From Nemopilema nomurai (taxonomy: Eukaryota > Cnidaria > Scyphozoa > Rhizostomeae > Rhizostomatidae), in NCBI GenBank assembly GCA_003864495.1, contig ML133452.1:124001-188000 (forward strand): a stretch of 64,000 nucleotides of DNA, in the 5' to 3' direction. The position numbers were made by a program, and so were the translations under genes. Below the pieces are notes generated by a model that was given only the letters and a program-made list of their open reading frames with translations, was not told where the DNA came from and did no database searches. Shown here one piece after another: positions 1-22,800 of the stretch; the stretch's first letter is position 1, and every line of letters starts with the position of its first letter.

Positions 1-2332
1 AATAACAAAGGCACAATTAAAAGGTTAAAAGTAAAATTGGCAATGAACAGTTATATTACACAAAAGAGACAAGCTACTGTGTCCTTCTTTGATGGCTAAA
101 AGTCTCAAAAGCAGGGGAAATTAAAAAACAGAAGCTTAACTATAAAACAACAGGAATGCTTTATACATTGTATAAATACAAGGATCACATCTAAATTTCT
201 GGACTTAATTTCCCAGTTCTAATGTTAATAATATAAACACCAGTAGGGCTTCCTTCAAACCTTGAAATGATATGGAATTATTTACCATATATTACCAGAG
301 CTTGGGATATGGAAAGACAAAAATACAGGCAGCCTAGGCATTTTTGTCTTAGAAATATTCAAGATCCAGGATTTTCCTTTGAGTTCAAGGGATACATAAA
401 AACGAATAAAAAAGATGGAAATTAAAAACACAGCTTAATTGTATACACATACATCCATATAATATATATATATATGCATATGCATATGTATATATATATA
501 TATATCTATATGCTACATAAAAAGTTTACTACCCATAAGGAATATGTCTACATCTCTGAGTAAAATACATGAGTAATAACTTCTCTATATGCTATCGTCT
601 ATACAAAATCTAATGCAAAAATTGCAGTTTTTGACACTTCATGACACGGAAAGACACTTTAGGTTGACTGTTGGTTTTCAGCTATTTACAGTCAAATGTA
701 TTTCACCAAAACTGCATGACCAAATGCAACCTGAAATATAAGATGAGACAATCAGAAACCTAAACATGTTACATCATTTGTGATTTCAATTTGTTTTTTG
801 GCATGATTTCAGGAAAACTTATAAGAATAAGAAATTATAGATATACATTGGCTAAGTGGAATGAGTCAGGGTTTTTGAAGCAGCAAACTGGAGTACGAAT
901 CCGATGAAGAGTGGTTCGATACAATTGGGCCTTGTGATTATATACCTTGGTTAAAATGGCTCTGATGAAGGCTTTAAGCATACAATACAATGTCTGTGTA
1001 TCGGTTTCCCGTAAGAGTGCTCAACACGTTAAAGTAGAGCTAGACATACACAATAAAGAAAAGACTCAAATAACTAAACTCTACATCTCCACAACAGTCT
1101 CACAGGAAATTATTTTGGATGTAGAGAGTGCGGAAAAATAACCGACCAGAGTGGGGCTCAAATTCACGACCCTTCTTCCAGCAAGCCAATCCGACAGCAG
1201 TTATAACAAAATGTAATCTATGCATCACAGAGCAGTTTTTCATCATTTGCCGACCCCACTTAGCCACTATTAACAAAATAAATGAACTTGTATCTGCTTG
1301 CTGCCACCGAAACAAAGCACTTATAATTAACACAGAGCCAATAACAACTTGCCCCTGGGAAATATCAAAGAATAGAACTGTACCCCTGTTCTTTAGGAAC
1401 AATAAAAAAGCATTGAAAACCAACACCTCGCCATCATTATATATGACAGATGTATAAGATGTAAACTGGAATACATTTATTAGTTCTTATTGTTTAGTCT
1501 TTTGACTCTTTTCTTCCTTGTGTATATAAAATTTCTGATTGTCTTTTGCTCTAGTTTGCTCTAAAGGTCTTAAAAAAATGCTTTTTTACTGTTGCCACAT
1601 TGTGACAAACAGATAAAGCTGGACAATGAATATGCCAAAGAAGTTTGAGACAAGGCAGTACAAGACAAAATCTTATAGAAGATGTCAAATTCATCCACTG
1701 ATGTACATGCAGGGGTGTACTTTGATCAATTGGAGAGAGGGAGGGGTGTGGTGTAAACGGGTGCATTTACCAACCAAAACTCTTGTTAGTCAATTAATGG
1801 ATAATCTTACAATATATACATTATATATATAACCATTTCTGAATTTTAACTTTTTTCAATAAGTTCTTGTTGATTACAAGCAAATAAGATCCTTTCATCA
1901 AGTAAGACATTTTTCAGCTTTTTTCTCACCACTCTAGCTCATATCACACCAGCCACACTTTTTGTGATTTTTAACTCCTACTTGTGAAATTCTCGCATTT
2001 TTGGGCCATTTTTACTGCTCATTTTCATATTGAGATTAGACAGTTTTCAATACACACCAATATACTATATTAAGTCAAGATACTTATCTACTCAACAATC
2101 CATCCGTAAAATTTAGCAACCAACTTCCGAGAGTGGAGGGGGGAGTATACCATCCCAAGCCCCTGTGTACATCTTCAGAGGTTTAATGCTTAATGGTTTT
2201 TTCAATGATGTCTATGTCTAGCCTGAAGGAGGGGAATTGGGGGAAAGTCAATGATTTGTCAAACATTACTCATTCATGCTATTTTAGCCAACAAAGTTAC
2301 CAATCAAATCATACTCACAACCAACTTGCAAC
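1..2332. other. Non-coding stretch left of the CTDSPL2-type gene
   Basis: No convincing gene is seen. The stretch holds an alternating AT microsatellite near 460-510, short unsupported open frames, and low-complexity AT-rich DNA. The part next to 2333 should include the 3' untranslated region of the minus-strand phosphatase gene; the only minus-strand AATAAA I noticed is near 1473, too far away to assign. On the minus strand around 1145-1195 there is a segment resembling a tRNA T-arm or B box (GGTCGTGAATTTGAGCCCC). It may be a fragment of a tRNA-derived SINE, but no matching A box is visible. Confidence 0.5.
455..512. repeat. AT-rich microsatellite, self-complementary
   Basis: Runs of alternating AT flank a short core of TGCATATGCATATG, so the segment can fold back on itself. 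This is simple sequence with no sign of a coding or regulatory role. Confidence 0.7.
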
Positions 2333-3562
2333 TTAGTCTGGCAGCATCTCATGCAATCTATACCTGTCCTTGATATGGGGACGCACATCTTCCTTCATTT
2401 CAGCCAACTTTTCCAAGAAGGGTAGGAGTTCCAATAACTCACAGTCATTTTTGTCAACAAACCAACTTTCAATGGGTATGCCATTTGACAAGTGGTAAGC
2501 AAATGCTTGGGGGGAGTTATCTATCATAATCGTTTTACTAAGGTCCCTGCCTAAGATGGACAAATCTTTGATGTAGTTGCCCTCAACATAAACACAGTGT
2601 TCTCTATACAATCGATGGCGAAACAGCTTCTTCTTTGGGTCAATAATATTCAGTAATTTCTCAGCATAAACTCTCTGAGAGGCTGTAAAGAGTATAACCT
2701 CGTAGAGCTTGGACACTTTCTCTAAAAACTGAAGCATGTATGGACGAGTCCTCACAAATACTTGGTAGTTTACATCTTGGTACAATACGTCAAAGGTAAC
2801 AGCTGCATCCTGCAAAACTGTTAAGCTGCAATGGACCAGAGTTTCGTCTAGGTCCAAAACAAGAGACATGTCTCTGCTTTTGCGGGTTTTGAGTGGCAGG
2901 ACTGGTGGGCGGAGCTGGAGTTCCATGGGAAGAGGAGGAACATGCTTTATGAAATAAAATGGGTCGAAAACGTCGAGATCATCTTGGTACGTTGTGGCCG
3001 GTCTGACTGCGGTGTACTCATACCCGTTGACTTCGTGACGTTCCTTTTCAGCCACTCCACTTCCAGTGCCCTCTAGCGAATTCGTGTCTTTGCCACGTGC
3101 GTCGTTAGGGCTCGTCGAGTTATCATCATCCTTAACGCCATTTTTTGAAAAGAGGGAAAACACAGGAGAAAACAACGTCCCGAGGATCGACTTTCTTTCT
3201 GATTTTCCTGTAGGCCCATCATCACCGGGGTATTTATCCCCTTCAAAACTCTCACCGTTCCCATTTGATTGACTGCTGCCATTTACCAATTTCGAGACGC
3301 TGGGAAACTGATAGGCTGAGCTTGGTCGTTCCGGTGTCTGTGTGATGAACGAATCGTTGCCATTTTGATCAACGCATTCCAATCTTCGTCGCTTCGGCCG
3401 CCTCTGGATTTCACTTTCTCCGCCTGACCACAAGAAAGTCTTAATCGATGACAGCAATCCATTGGCTTTCTCAGCATAAGACCCTTCTTCTTCGCTGTCA
3501 CTGCTTTTAGGTTCCTCAGCATCAAGGCGCTCTCTTTTTCTTGACTTCAGCGCGGGCGACAT
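2333..3562 (-). CDS. CTDSPL2: CTD small phosphatase-like protein 2 (CTDSPL2 type), intronless
   Basis: A complete 409-residue frame runs from ATG to TAA. The C-terminal half is a HAD-superfamily FCP/SCP phosphatase domain. The catalytic signature DLDETLVHC starts at residue 237, so D237 is the nucleophile and D239 the general acid. It is followed by LFTAS and by ILGRDLSK with IDNSPQAF, which match the later HAD motifs. The N-terminal half is acidic and basic low-complexity sequence with short islands typical of CTDSPL2: [16 protein letters not shown] and [14 protein letters not shown]. The protein ends in [17 protein letters not shown], the CTDSPL2-type end. Family members are protein serine/threonine phosphatases, and vertebrate CTDSPL2 has been linked to SMAD dephosphorylation. 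Vertebrate orthologues have many introns; this copy has none, which suggests intron loss or an old retrocopy with an intact frame. It is divergent from the ARMH1-like gene, whose start codon lies about 1.9 kb away. Confidence 0.95.
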   Translation of the reverse strand: MSPALKSRKRERLDAEEPKSSDSEEEGSYAEKANGLLSSIKTFLWSGGESEIQRRPKRRRLECVDQNGNDSFITQTPERPSSAYQFPSVSKLVNGSSQSNGNGESFEGDKYPGDDGPTGKSERKSILGTLFSPVFSLFSKNGVKDDDNSTSPNDARGKDTNSLEGTGSGVAEKERHEVNGYEYTAVRPATTYQDDLDVFDPFYFIKHVPPLPMELQLRPPVLPLKTRKSRDMSLVLDLDETLVHCSLTVLQDAAVTFDVLYQDVNYQVFVRTRPYMLQFLEKVSKLYEVILFTASQRVYAEKLLNIIDPKKKLFRHRLYREHCVYVEGNYIKDLSILGRDLSKTIMIDNSPQAFAYHLSNGIPIESWFVDKNDCELLELLPFLEKLAEMKEDVRPHIKDRYRLHEMLPD

Positions 3563-5445
3563 AACGGCCTAATTCAAGCGCTAACTTTGAATGGACATGA
3601 ATATTAAGACACCGTGTGCTCGGAAACCAAGAACTGGATCCTCCAAAAGCAAGTTTCAAAACGAAAATCACTTTTCGATAATGAAAGCGTTGCTATCAAA
3701 CAAGCCAGATTTCTTGTTTGATTGCTTGTTTTTATTAAATAAAATGTAGATAACTCTAGATATTATGCTCATAATTCCAGTGCTGAGCAATGCAATTGAT
3801 CGCACGAGTAAGCATGCTGGGAGACTGACAATCATATTGATCAATCAATTGTGGAGATCTCGGTGGGAGCTACGCAGGCCCCAGCCGGCAGTCCAAGGAA
3901 AAGAGAAGCTCTTTGAAATAGAATCAAAGACCATTTTCAACACTTATTACAAAAAGACGTCTTCTCTGTCAACCTAAAGAAGGACTGTCCACATTAGGAT
4001 AAGTCACAGTGCGGCCACGCACCGTATATCATTTCCACCTACCACCTTGTCGATATATGCCTACGCAAAACCTACACAGTTACTAAATTTTCTACCCACA
4101 GTTCCCTACAAAAATTTGAAAATAACCCCAAAACCCATTTTTAGTTTACCTTGCCTTGAGCCCACCTGAGAAAATGTAGCTACAAGTGGGGAACAAATAC
4201 CTACATTTGATGATTTATATCGTAGATTTTCCCAACAAAGTACCCAATCCTGACATTCCTACTGTGCTTAGCAACCTCTACGAATGGCAGCAATGGAAAA
4301 GGAGAAGTCATATGACATTCGGAAAATATGGCAGCATTGGAAAGGGAGAAGTCATATGACATTCGGAAAATGTCAATGGAACGAATGCTTATGCGCGAGT
4401 CGCGAGTTTCTTAGCACAAACTTACGACATAGCAATTACAAAAGCTTTGAATCAGCAGTACTTTGATTTTAGAAAAGGGGCTGAGCCCTACTCATGAGTA
4501 CCCATCCACAACATAATCTCTTTTGACTTTTCTAACAATTTTCAACGTCAGACTATCGGTTTTACTACACGGAGGAAAGTTCCCCATTCATTGCATAATT
4601 TTCGCCTATTTTTTGTTAGTAAATATTAAATTTTAAGTTAATATTTTAAGTATTAGTAAATTTTTAAGTAAATACATTTTTTGTAGTTAGTGTGAAAAAG
4701 TGACTTAGGCTCGATTTTTGTTATTGCTATTTTTGCTTCAGTACTCACGGATTTCAGGACAAAACTGGTCACTCATTGCCTCTCCGCAAAATGCAAAGGA
4801 TTTCTTTTGTGAAGCAGGTGAAGTTTGCTATTTTATGTCGACAATATTCCTTTTTTCCATTTACTTCTTCTACATTTGCGCTTTAAATGCTTAGGTAAGC
4901 TGTGCAGATGTAAACAAAGGCCTTTGGATGTCCAACATGCTTCCCAACGACACAGATGTGACGAAGGAGCTCTTGTTACTGTGGCAACCAAATTATGGAA
5001 ACGAGAACAAGAATGGCGGGAGTCAAAAGATGAGGTTAGGTCTAGGCTAGGCCTGTGGTGGAGCCTATACCTAGATGTTATAAGAATTTGCTTGAGTTTA
5101 CTATATTGAAAATTTTTAGCCAGAGTTTAGCAATAAAGCACAATCTATTGTACATGTATCTTGTATGCAAAGCTATTTAAATATTTAGAATGTTATCTTG
5201 GAATGACATCAAGAAACTTTAAATCGGTAATTGAGTGTGTTTTCACTAAAGAGAATCAATAGTTGATAAGTTTCAACTTAATTTATAATTAGAACAAATA
5301 TGCATACATACATCTTTATAAAAGGAAAATTGTAAACAAGTTTGTTGTCCAGTAGTACGCACTTAGGATCAATTGTGAAGTTTTTATCAGTATAGTTGTT
5401 TTTGCATTTTAGAAAAATGCTTAACCATACCGACAACTGACCAAG
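3563..5445. other. Spacer between divergent CTDSPL2-type and ARMH1-like genes
   Basis: This spacer should hold both promoters and the 5' untranslated exons, but no promoter motif can be called by eye. It contains a 44 bp tandem duplication at 4284-4371. A somewhat GC-richer stretch near 4895-5035, bounded by CAG and by GAG followed by GTTAGG, could be a 5' untranslated exon of the plus-strand gene. This cannot be confirmed without transcripts. The first coding exon of that gene has its acceptor at 5411-5412. Confidence 0.5.
4284..4371. repeat. 44 bp tandem duplication, two copies
   Basis: Copies at 4284-4327 and 4328-4371 differ at only a few bases. Each starts ATGGCAGCA and contains GAGAAGTCATATGACATTCG. 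The duplication lies between two divergent genes, so each copy would carry the same potential factor sites, but no known site is recognised. Confidence 0.85.
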
Positions 5446-15819
<10,374 letters not shown>

Positions 15820-18800
15820 CGTTCTAATGATAGTACCACTTTTCATGAATTCATTCCTCTATAGTATATGTTACACTAGGTATTATATATCTTTTAAATT
15901 ATTTATCCTTTAGCTTTCATTTCTATTTTTCATTATTCTATATTCTTTTGATGTTTATAAAGTTTCTATTTCGAGAATTTGATATTATTTTATGCCCTTT
16001 TTTCCAGCATCTTGATTTCAGAGACGCACCGCTCTGGTTTTGCCCCACCTTCAGTCTCGCGAAGGGTAATATTTGTTGTGCCAATATCATGTTAACACGA
16101 AAAACAATGAAATGTAAATATTTCAAGTAAATTGCTATAACGTATCGAGTTGTCGTAGAATTGTAATGATATAAAAATATTTCATATCTTGCTGGAATAG
16201 ACAGTAATATTTCTGTTGGCATACCTATTCCATAATATATCTACCGACTTGTTAAACATCATTAAGTTTTTTAATGGAAAGATTTTATGGTCTCTTTATG
16301 CTATATATATTTTTTGATTTTGCATATATTTGACACAAGTATTCTTCAAGTTAGACTCATCCTCTTTTTCCATTTTGTCCCATAGCTGCTCTATTTATGC
16401 CTGATTAATTTGTGAATTTTTGGAGGCCTTATTGATAAAAATCTCGCCTTCTGATTTTTATCACTCACTCTTGATTCTGTTCACATGCTTTGTCGCCAAG
16501 CCAACAACTTGAAGCATGGAAAAATTTAGACATCAAATAATTGCAGAATAATCTATTTTTCTGCAAAAGTTAAAGACAAGACTTTTATTGAATGACATTA
16601 TTATTACTATTTCGACGGTCAAATGTCATTAGAGAAGTTATTCATTTACAGAAGCTATCAGGCAGTTCGTCTCATACCAATCTTTCTTTTCTGGGAAACT
16701 TTGGATTCCACTTTCTGATTTGTGGTGCAGCGATATGTCATGCAATTATCTACTAAAACGTAAAAATTGGATCTACCATCATCAGTCCAACACACCAGCA
16801 GCAGATATTGTTCTGAGTTTTTCTTTTGTGTTGAGAAATGGGATTACGCAGGTGTCCCTCTAAAGTACTCAGACTAACTACGGAAATCGATCTTTACAGA
16901 CATTATTGAACTTGAGGAGGTCTGAATTTGTCCCTGACGATCATTGCCTTAGGCCATGTGTATCGGCCTTAGGCATATTAGGATCAATCGTTGCATTCTT
17001 ATATCAATACATCAATACATCAATATACAATAGGCAAGGCCAACACATATATCAATATGTCAACCAATACAACCAGCTACAACCATTGGGCATGCGTATT
17101 CTGTCTGCTTCGTTCTGAAAGATCCTCCGCATGTTTATTAAAAGCAAAACGATAGAAGCCCGGACGGCTCAAGACTTTAATGGAAAACATTTCGCTATGT
17201 TGGTTATTGCACAATGACATATTGTACTGCCTTTCTATACATTGTCATATCTCGGTTGGATCAGCACGCCTCAAATTGCAGTTTTGAATAACATGCACCT
17301 GCTAAAGGACGCATCCCGTCTTTCTGTGAATTGGCTGACTTTGAGTTGAAATTTCAACTTCGTAAAGCAATAATCGCCAGTTGTTGCAATGCAGGTGAAG
17401 TTGAAATGAGACGTCACTTCGGCCTCGATTTCGAAATTTCTCTTTTCAATGCGAGGTGGACTATTAAAATGGGGTAGCTTTTCCCGCTTTGTCGGTTTAT
17501 TGCGTCAATAAAAATCTCTTCAACTATCATTTCGCCTTTATTTAATATATATATGTTACATACAGTTGAGCAACGATTACAACAGGTCCAAATTTAGCTG
17601 ACATGAATATAAAAAGAACTAAATATTTCATTTTACCAAGCTTCCTGTCAAGTGAATGCAAGAAGCATTAATGCCTGCCCATCTTCAAAAATATTTCCCG
17701 CGATGGCTTCACAGGTTTTGCAAGGTTCCTTTAAAAATAGTTAATGATTCTAAATTGCGTCAGTAATTTATTTGCCTTTAGGAAGGAAAAACCAATTTTC
17801 GTGTTGAAAACGTTTACCGTAACCTTAAAGATTAATAGATCAGCTGATTTATATAAAACTTGATCATCGGAGTTTAATTAGTGGTTCCTTTCCTGGAGAA
17901 TTGTCGGCGCCAGATTTCGCTCCTGTGGTCTATCAGTTTGGTTGCTTAAAATGTCTTTGAAAATTCTCTTGTTTCTGAGACCGACTTACAAAGTTGGACT
18001 AGGCATCGATATAAGTATGATAAAAGATATCCATATAGCTGTTTTAAATTGTGTGGTAAGATTAAATAGCTTCAAACAAATCAAAACTTTGGCTTGCCTA
18101 TTAAAGTAAATTATGATTCGGTGTATCAATGTTAAATTATTCAATGCTATCGAAATAGCTTGTCCCAATGAAGAGCAATTACGACTGTTGTGTTCCACAG
18201 AAGCAACCATTAGGTTGGTTTCAAATAGAGCACGGTATTCAAAAGCCCTCCAAAGCAAAAGCGAACTAAAGCGAATTCTAAATGCACTGACGATAAATGA
18301 GGTAATTCATAGTTGAGATAATTTCTTACTACTCTACCATACCATAGATAAAAAACTTTCATACAACAGCCCTCTATTTCTCCCCTCTCCCCCTTGCTAG
18401 CGAAACGATTATAATACAACGACAGCTTGTTATGCCAGCCATTCTATGATACACTGAGCATCACTTTTAGGAGTGAAAGAAAGAAGGGGGTACGGGGATA
18501 GGGTGCTACTTATACTTAGATGAATTGAAAAGTGCCTAACTAACCGTAGATGTTATCAAAGGAATTTGAAACACATTGCATTCTTGAAAGATACAGCAAC
18601 AGAATTAACAACATTGGCGATGTAAATCATGATAATCTTGCAACTGGTTTGTTCCATTTTTCTCGCCCGCGATACACAATTCCCGGCATTTCAAGGCTGC
18701 TTGCAGAATTTCCTGTCTGCACATCGAAGAAAGAGCTTTGCCACGTATATTTAAGCTTTTCTTGTTGCCTCTAGGAAACCTGCTTACTCCATATTGCAAT

Positions 18801-18886
18801 TTTCAATGCAACTTCCTTTGGTACTGCATACGACATAAGCTCTGATTCATTGATGCCAGACTTTGGTCAGCATTGATATCCTGTCT
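15820..18886. other. Spacer between convergent ARMH1-like and Kv-A genes
   Basis: The stretch lies between the stop codons of two converging genes and should contain both 3' untranslated regions. No coding exon, RNA gene or clear mobile element is recognised. It includes a short ATCAATAC-rich patch near 16995-17030. The open frames here are short and have no recognisable domains. Confidence 0.5.
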
Positions 18887-19815
18887 TCACTGTGAGCTCT
18901 CAATAAAGGGGCTATTTAGCAGTGATATGGATCGTCGCACCCCTCCTATCGCCCTTCTGCGTCCATTGGTTAAGTGCTTGTCGTCTATACCGCCGTTTTT
19001 GCTAACCTCTTGGTCTGAATCGACACCCGTAATGAGAATATTGATGGCCGAGTCCCGCCGAGGCGATGTGCCCGGAGACATTGGATTCTCCACATCGCGA
19101 ACGCTAAGCAGTTGATCCTGCTCTATGCTACTGGTTCTCGGCAGCATTTTGTTGCTCTTCGACTTGCCAATACCGACAATCCTTTTCAAGAATGGGCTCG
19201 TGATGCTTCCGTTTCTAATCATTGACGGAATGTTCCGGTCACTCAAACTTAGTTTACTCTTCAGTTTCTCGTTCCCCCTGCCTTTGTACCGACCCCTGTC
19301 CTCTTGGTGCAGTTTTTCTGCCGAGGTCATGCTTTCCTGATCTGAACACTGCAATGTTCTGTCATAATTTGAAAATAAATGGGCGCCATCGATCGTCCCG
19401 TCCGGGTCGATAGGCAGCGTTGCGTCTCCGGGCGCTAATCGGGTCCGCACAATATCGTTCCCGGTGCGGTCATCGAGAGTGCACAAGTTCGGACTGGACG
19501 CCAGCCTGAAGCAGGACTGGTCATTCCTGTTCTTGTCCAGTATCGTTTGCTCCGTCATGCTTTTCCTCCACGACTTGCGGTAGTCAAAGTAGCCTTTCTT
19601 TTTTTTCTTTTTTTCCTGCTTTGGCGATTCTTTCGGGATATCGCCAGATGCCATTTCTGACGATAATGTCGACACGGATTTGGAGAAGCCCTTCTTGTTG
19701 TCCACTTGGTCCGTTATGGGACATGATGTTGGAGTGAGGGCCATCCTGCGCTGTCCAGGCACCGTCATTTCGACCATTACAGCAGCCAATCCACTTAGGC
19801 CGCTGGATACCATTC
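18887..19815 (-). CDS. Kv-A exon 5: long cytoplasmic tail and stop
   Basis: 309 codons in frame with exon 4 across a TTTTTAG acceptor. The tail has a lysine-rich patch ([20 protein letters not shown]), many serines and threonines, and ends [24 protein letters not shown] is a good basophilic kinase (PKA-type) consensus. There is no membrane segment. The tail does not resemble any domain I know. The good codon structure and an open frame of over 900 bases support it being coding. Confidence 0.85.
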
Positions 19816-22800
19816 CTAAAAAGACGAAATCTCATAAAACTATGTTTCTACTGAACCTTTAGGTGTTCTATTAAACCCTTAATTTGACTGATATGCTTTG
19901 CAATGATTCTTTGATTTGTATAACAAATGACATCAGTAACTGCTTTCCACCATGTCAGTTGAAAACACAACAATGATAAAAAGTGCAATGACTTCAGGCC
20001 TGGTTTCTAGAAAGCAGTAAAAATCGGTAGGCTCATTGCGATGCATCACCGATGGTACATGCGTTTCCAAAAGAAAAAAGTCCCTAACTATTCCGATACT
20101 GAATCAATTTCGGCTGGACAATTGCTTGTACATATAACTAAAAGATTAATAGAACTATTGCATAGCTATTCATAATTGCTTGGCCATGTGTGAGGCTTAA
20201 GCCTATCGGTTGGGGACTTAACTAGGATCTTCACCGACATAAAAAGAGCCAATCTAATACCATTACGGATGCATTACCTGACTTTTTGCCAAACCGCGGC
20301 GTGCTGGAGACGGAGAGCCCTGATGACGCAACCGAGATGGCCTGTCTGCGCATCCTGGGCGTCTTCTTGTCATCATCTGACACTGGAAATAGATCATATA
20401 AAATCATCATTCTTGGCTGCACAACCTAGAAAATCTAGCTCAACAAGCTCTGCCACAGGTCTAACAGCATCAATCTACCCACGTACCGTAAATCCTCGAA
20501 GTAATCCCCCCCCCCCTCGGTGAAGCCCCCACCCAGAAATTCATTTCGCAAATTCATTTTTCGAGGATTCGAGGATTTACGGTATTTTTTTATCTTTGAT
20601 CAACCGTGTCAGTGCTGATCCCAGGCCTGTGACATTTTTCGCACAACAATCGACTGATTCTGGCTTCCTACAATCCCTACAGTCTCTATTTTATATTTTT
20701 TTGCAGCATACTCTGAAATCAGCTTGATTTTAGCAAGCATAGTGGCAAAAAACCTGCTGAGTTCTTTGATCATTCGACCCTTTCGCTGACAATTTCCATC
20801 GTGGCTAGCAACCTCATGGTCCACGTTCATTTACTCATTTTCCTTGTTGATTTTGCCAAAGTACTTTTGTAGCTTACCCAACCATACCACTAATTCGTCT
20901 GCGTTACTTCGAACACACCTACCACTAAATGCAAAAGCTGCTTATGCTTATGTTGTTGCCCTGTCATGTTGTAGAAAATCCTTTATAAGTAAGGATATAC
21001 GTTAAAAGTAGAAGCCAGCTAAGAAGAGTTGCTACTAGTATTGACATCTTATCTTTTTCGCAACATTTCCTTTTTGAGGCAATCGAATTAGGCCGCTTAA
21101 ACTAGATCTCGGTCAAAGCGGTTAAGCCTCTATCTGGTCATAAAAGAATTATCGCTTGTCGTGGTTGCGTCACTTCAAATGACATCTGCTGCTTGGCTTG
21201 TGCACGCCCTCCAGGCTTGCGTAGGCAAGTTCATTGCTGTTGATTTCTTTGCTAGCATTTCCTATTTGAGCTTTTGAAAGAACCACGATTGATGTAAGAC
21301 CATGCACCATCATTCTCGTCCACGTGGGAAAAGTTATTACAACAATTGGCCTAGCCCAAGATGCACCCACTCTGCTAAGCTCTTTCTTTAGCAGCACGTC
21401 TGTCGCAAAAAGTGATTGCCCAATTTTTGTGCTCCCTTAATTATTTGCAGAGGCCTGATTTTGTGGGTCTGTTTCAAACCGTTATACAATGTCAGTTTTG
21501 TCAGAGGTTGTTGGGCAAGAGCTTGCCAAGGCTGGAGGGCCGCTAGCGCAATACAGGCTGTTACACTGAAGCTGCATCTAAACGTTTTACATCTTCTACC
21601 CAATCTTCGTAACTCACTTTCTGATCCATTGATGCTCTGCTCAGGCTCCCGCTGCTCGATTTTAGCATTGACAAGGGCTTTGTCCGCCATGACTAGAGCA
21701 GGCTGCTTGCGTTTAGGGAGTCTAAGGCGGGCCTGCGCGTACGAGTAGTACAGGGTGAAGTTGCTGCCGATCACAGAAACAGGCAAGGCCAGAATCAGAA
21801 CACCGGAGCATGCGCACAGTGCTCCGACCACTTGGCCCGCAGACGAGCGTGGGGTGACGTCACCATATCCCACTGTCGTCATGGTTATAATGGCCCACCA
21901 GAAAGCTGCTGGAATGCTCTCGAACGTTCCCAACTCTTGTTCCTGGAATGAAGTGAGAGGAGGTTAGTTCAAAGCTACGATAATTGATATGCATCTTAGA
22001 TCAACACCAAGGGCTACTTTCAAAACCATATAATGGCCTATGGAGTTTCGTAATGAGATGTTTTCCCTCATCATTCCAGCAAAGAATCTAAACACTTCTA
22101 AGTTTAGTTCTCTTCACGATTTGCACAATTAGTCGGTCAATGCTAGAAGAATAACCTCCATCTGGTGATTATGTTTTGTTGTGGCTATTTCGAAATTTCT
22201 TAGCATCCAATAAGTGACATAGCTTGAAATATTGGCAAAATGTAATTATTCTTGTGGAAAGGATTAAAGATTTTGCTCTTGATCCTAAGCTTTAATTAAC
22301 AGTTATTGGGTTAGAATACTGTCGTTTAAATGAGATCGCAGAGTGAATATCGTTAATTGCTGATTTGGTGTTTGGCGATCGTAAACATGTTCGGTCTGAC
22401 AGTCTTCTCTAGTACATCGAAGCTGCAATAGAAACACGAAACTTCCATCCAGCATGCCCTAATTTTGTCAGCAAACAAACAATTTTCGGGAAGGTGATGC
22501 TTCTAGGAATAAAAAACTTTCTCCGTAGATGATGAAAAAGGCTTAATTTCGAAAAGGTAATCAGCTGCTCTGTTCTTGACAGTAAATATTTTGACTTGAA
22601 ATGGAATTGTGAGATCAAGCCTGGCGAATTATTGCTTTGCCTGAAATGTGCAGCTGCTACTTTCTGGTGCTCTCCTGCCGTGAAAGTCAACTTCAACCTA
22701 CTTTTGGATGGATGTCTTGTGCTTATGCTAATCTTTTATGTGGTGAATATTTCTAAATCATAGGCTTTGTTACCAGGGATCCAGCTCTTCACATTTCCTC

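Noticed and set aside
1145..1195. A tRNA gene on the minus strand
   Set aside because: Only a T-arm-like GGTCGTGAATTTGAGCCCC is present. No A box, anticodon arm or closing acceptor stem can be drawn. At most it is a tRNA-derived SINE fragment.
4895..5035. A coding first exon for the ARMH1-like gene
   Set aside because: The exon starting at 5413 has an in-frame TAA upstream of the ATG at 5446, so any earlier exon can only be untranslated.
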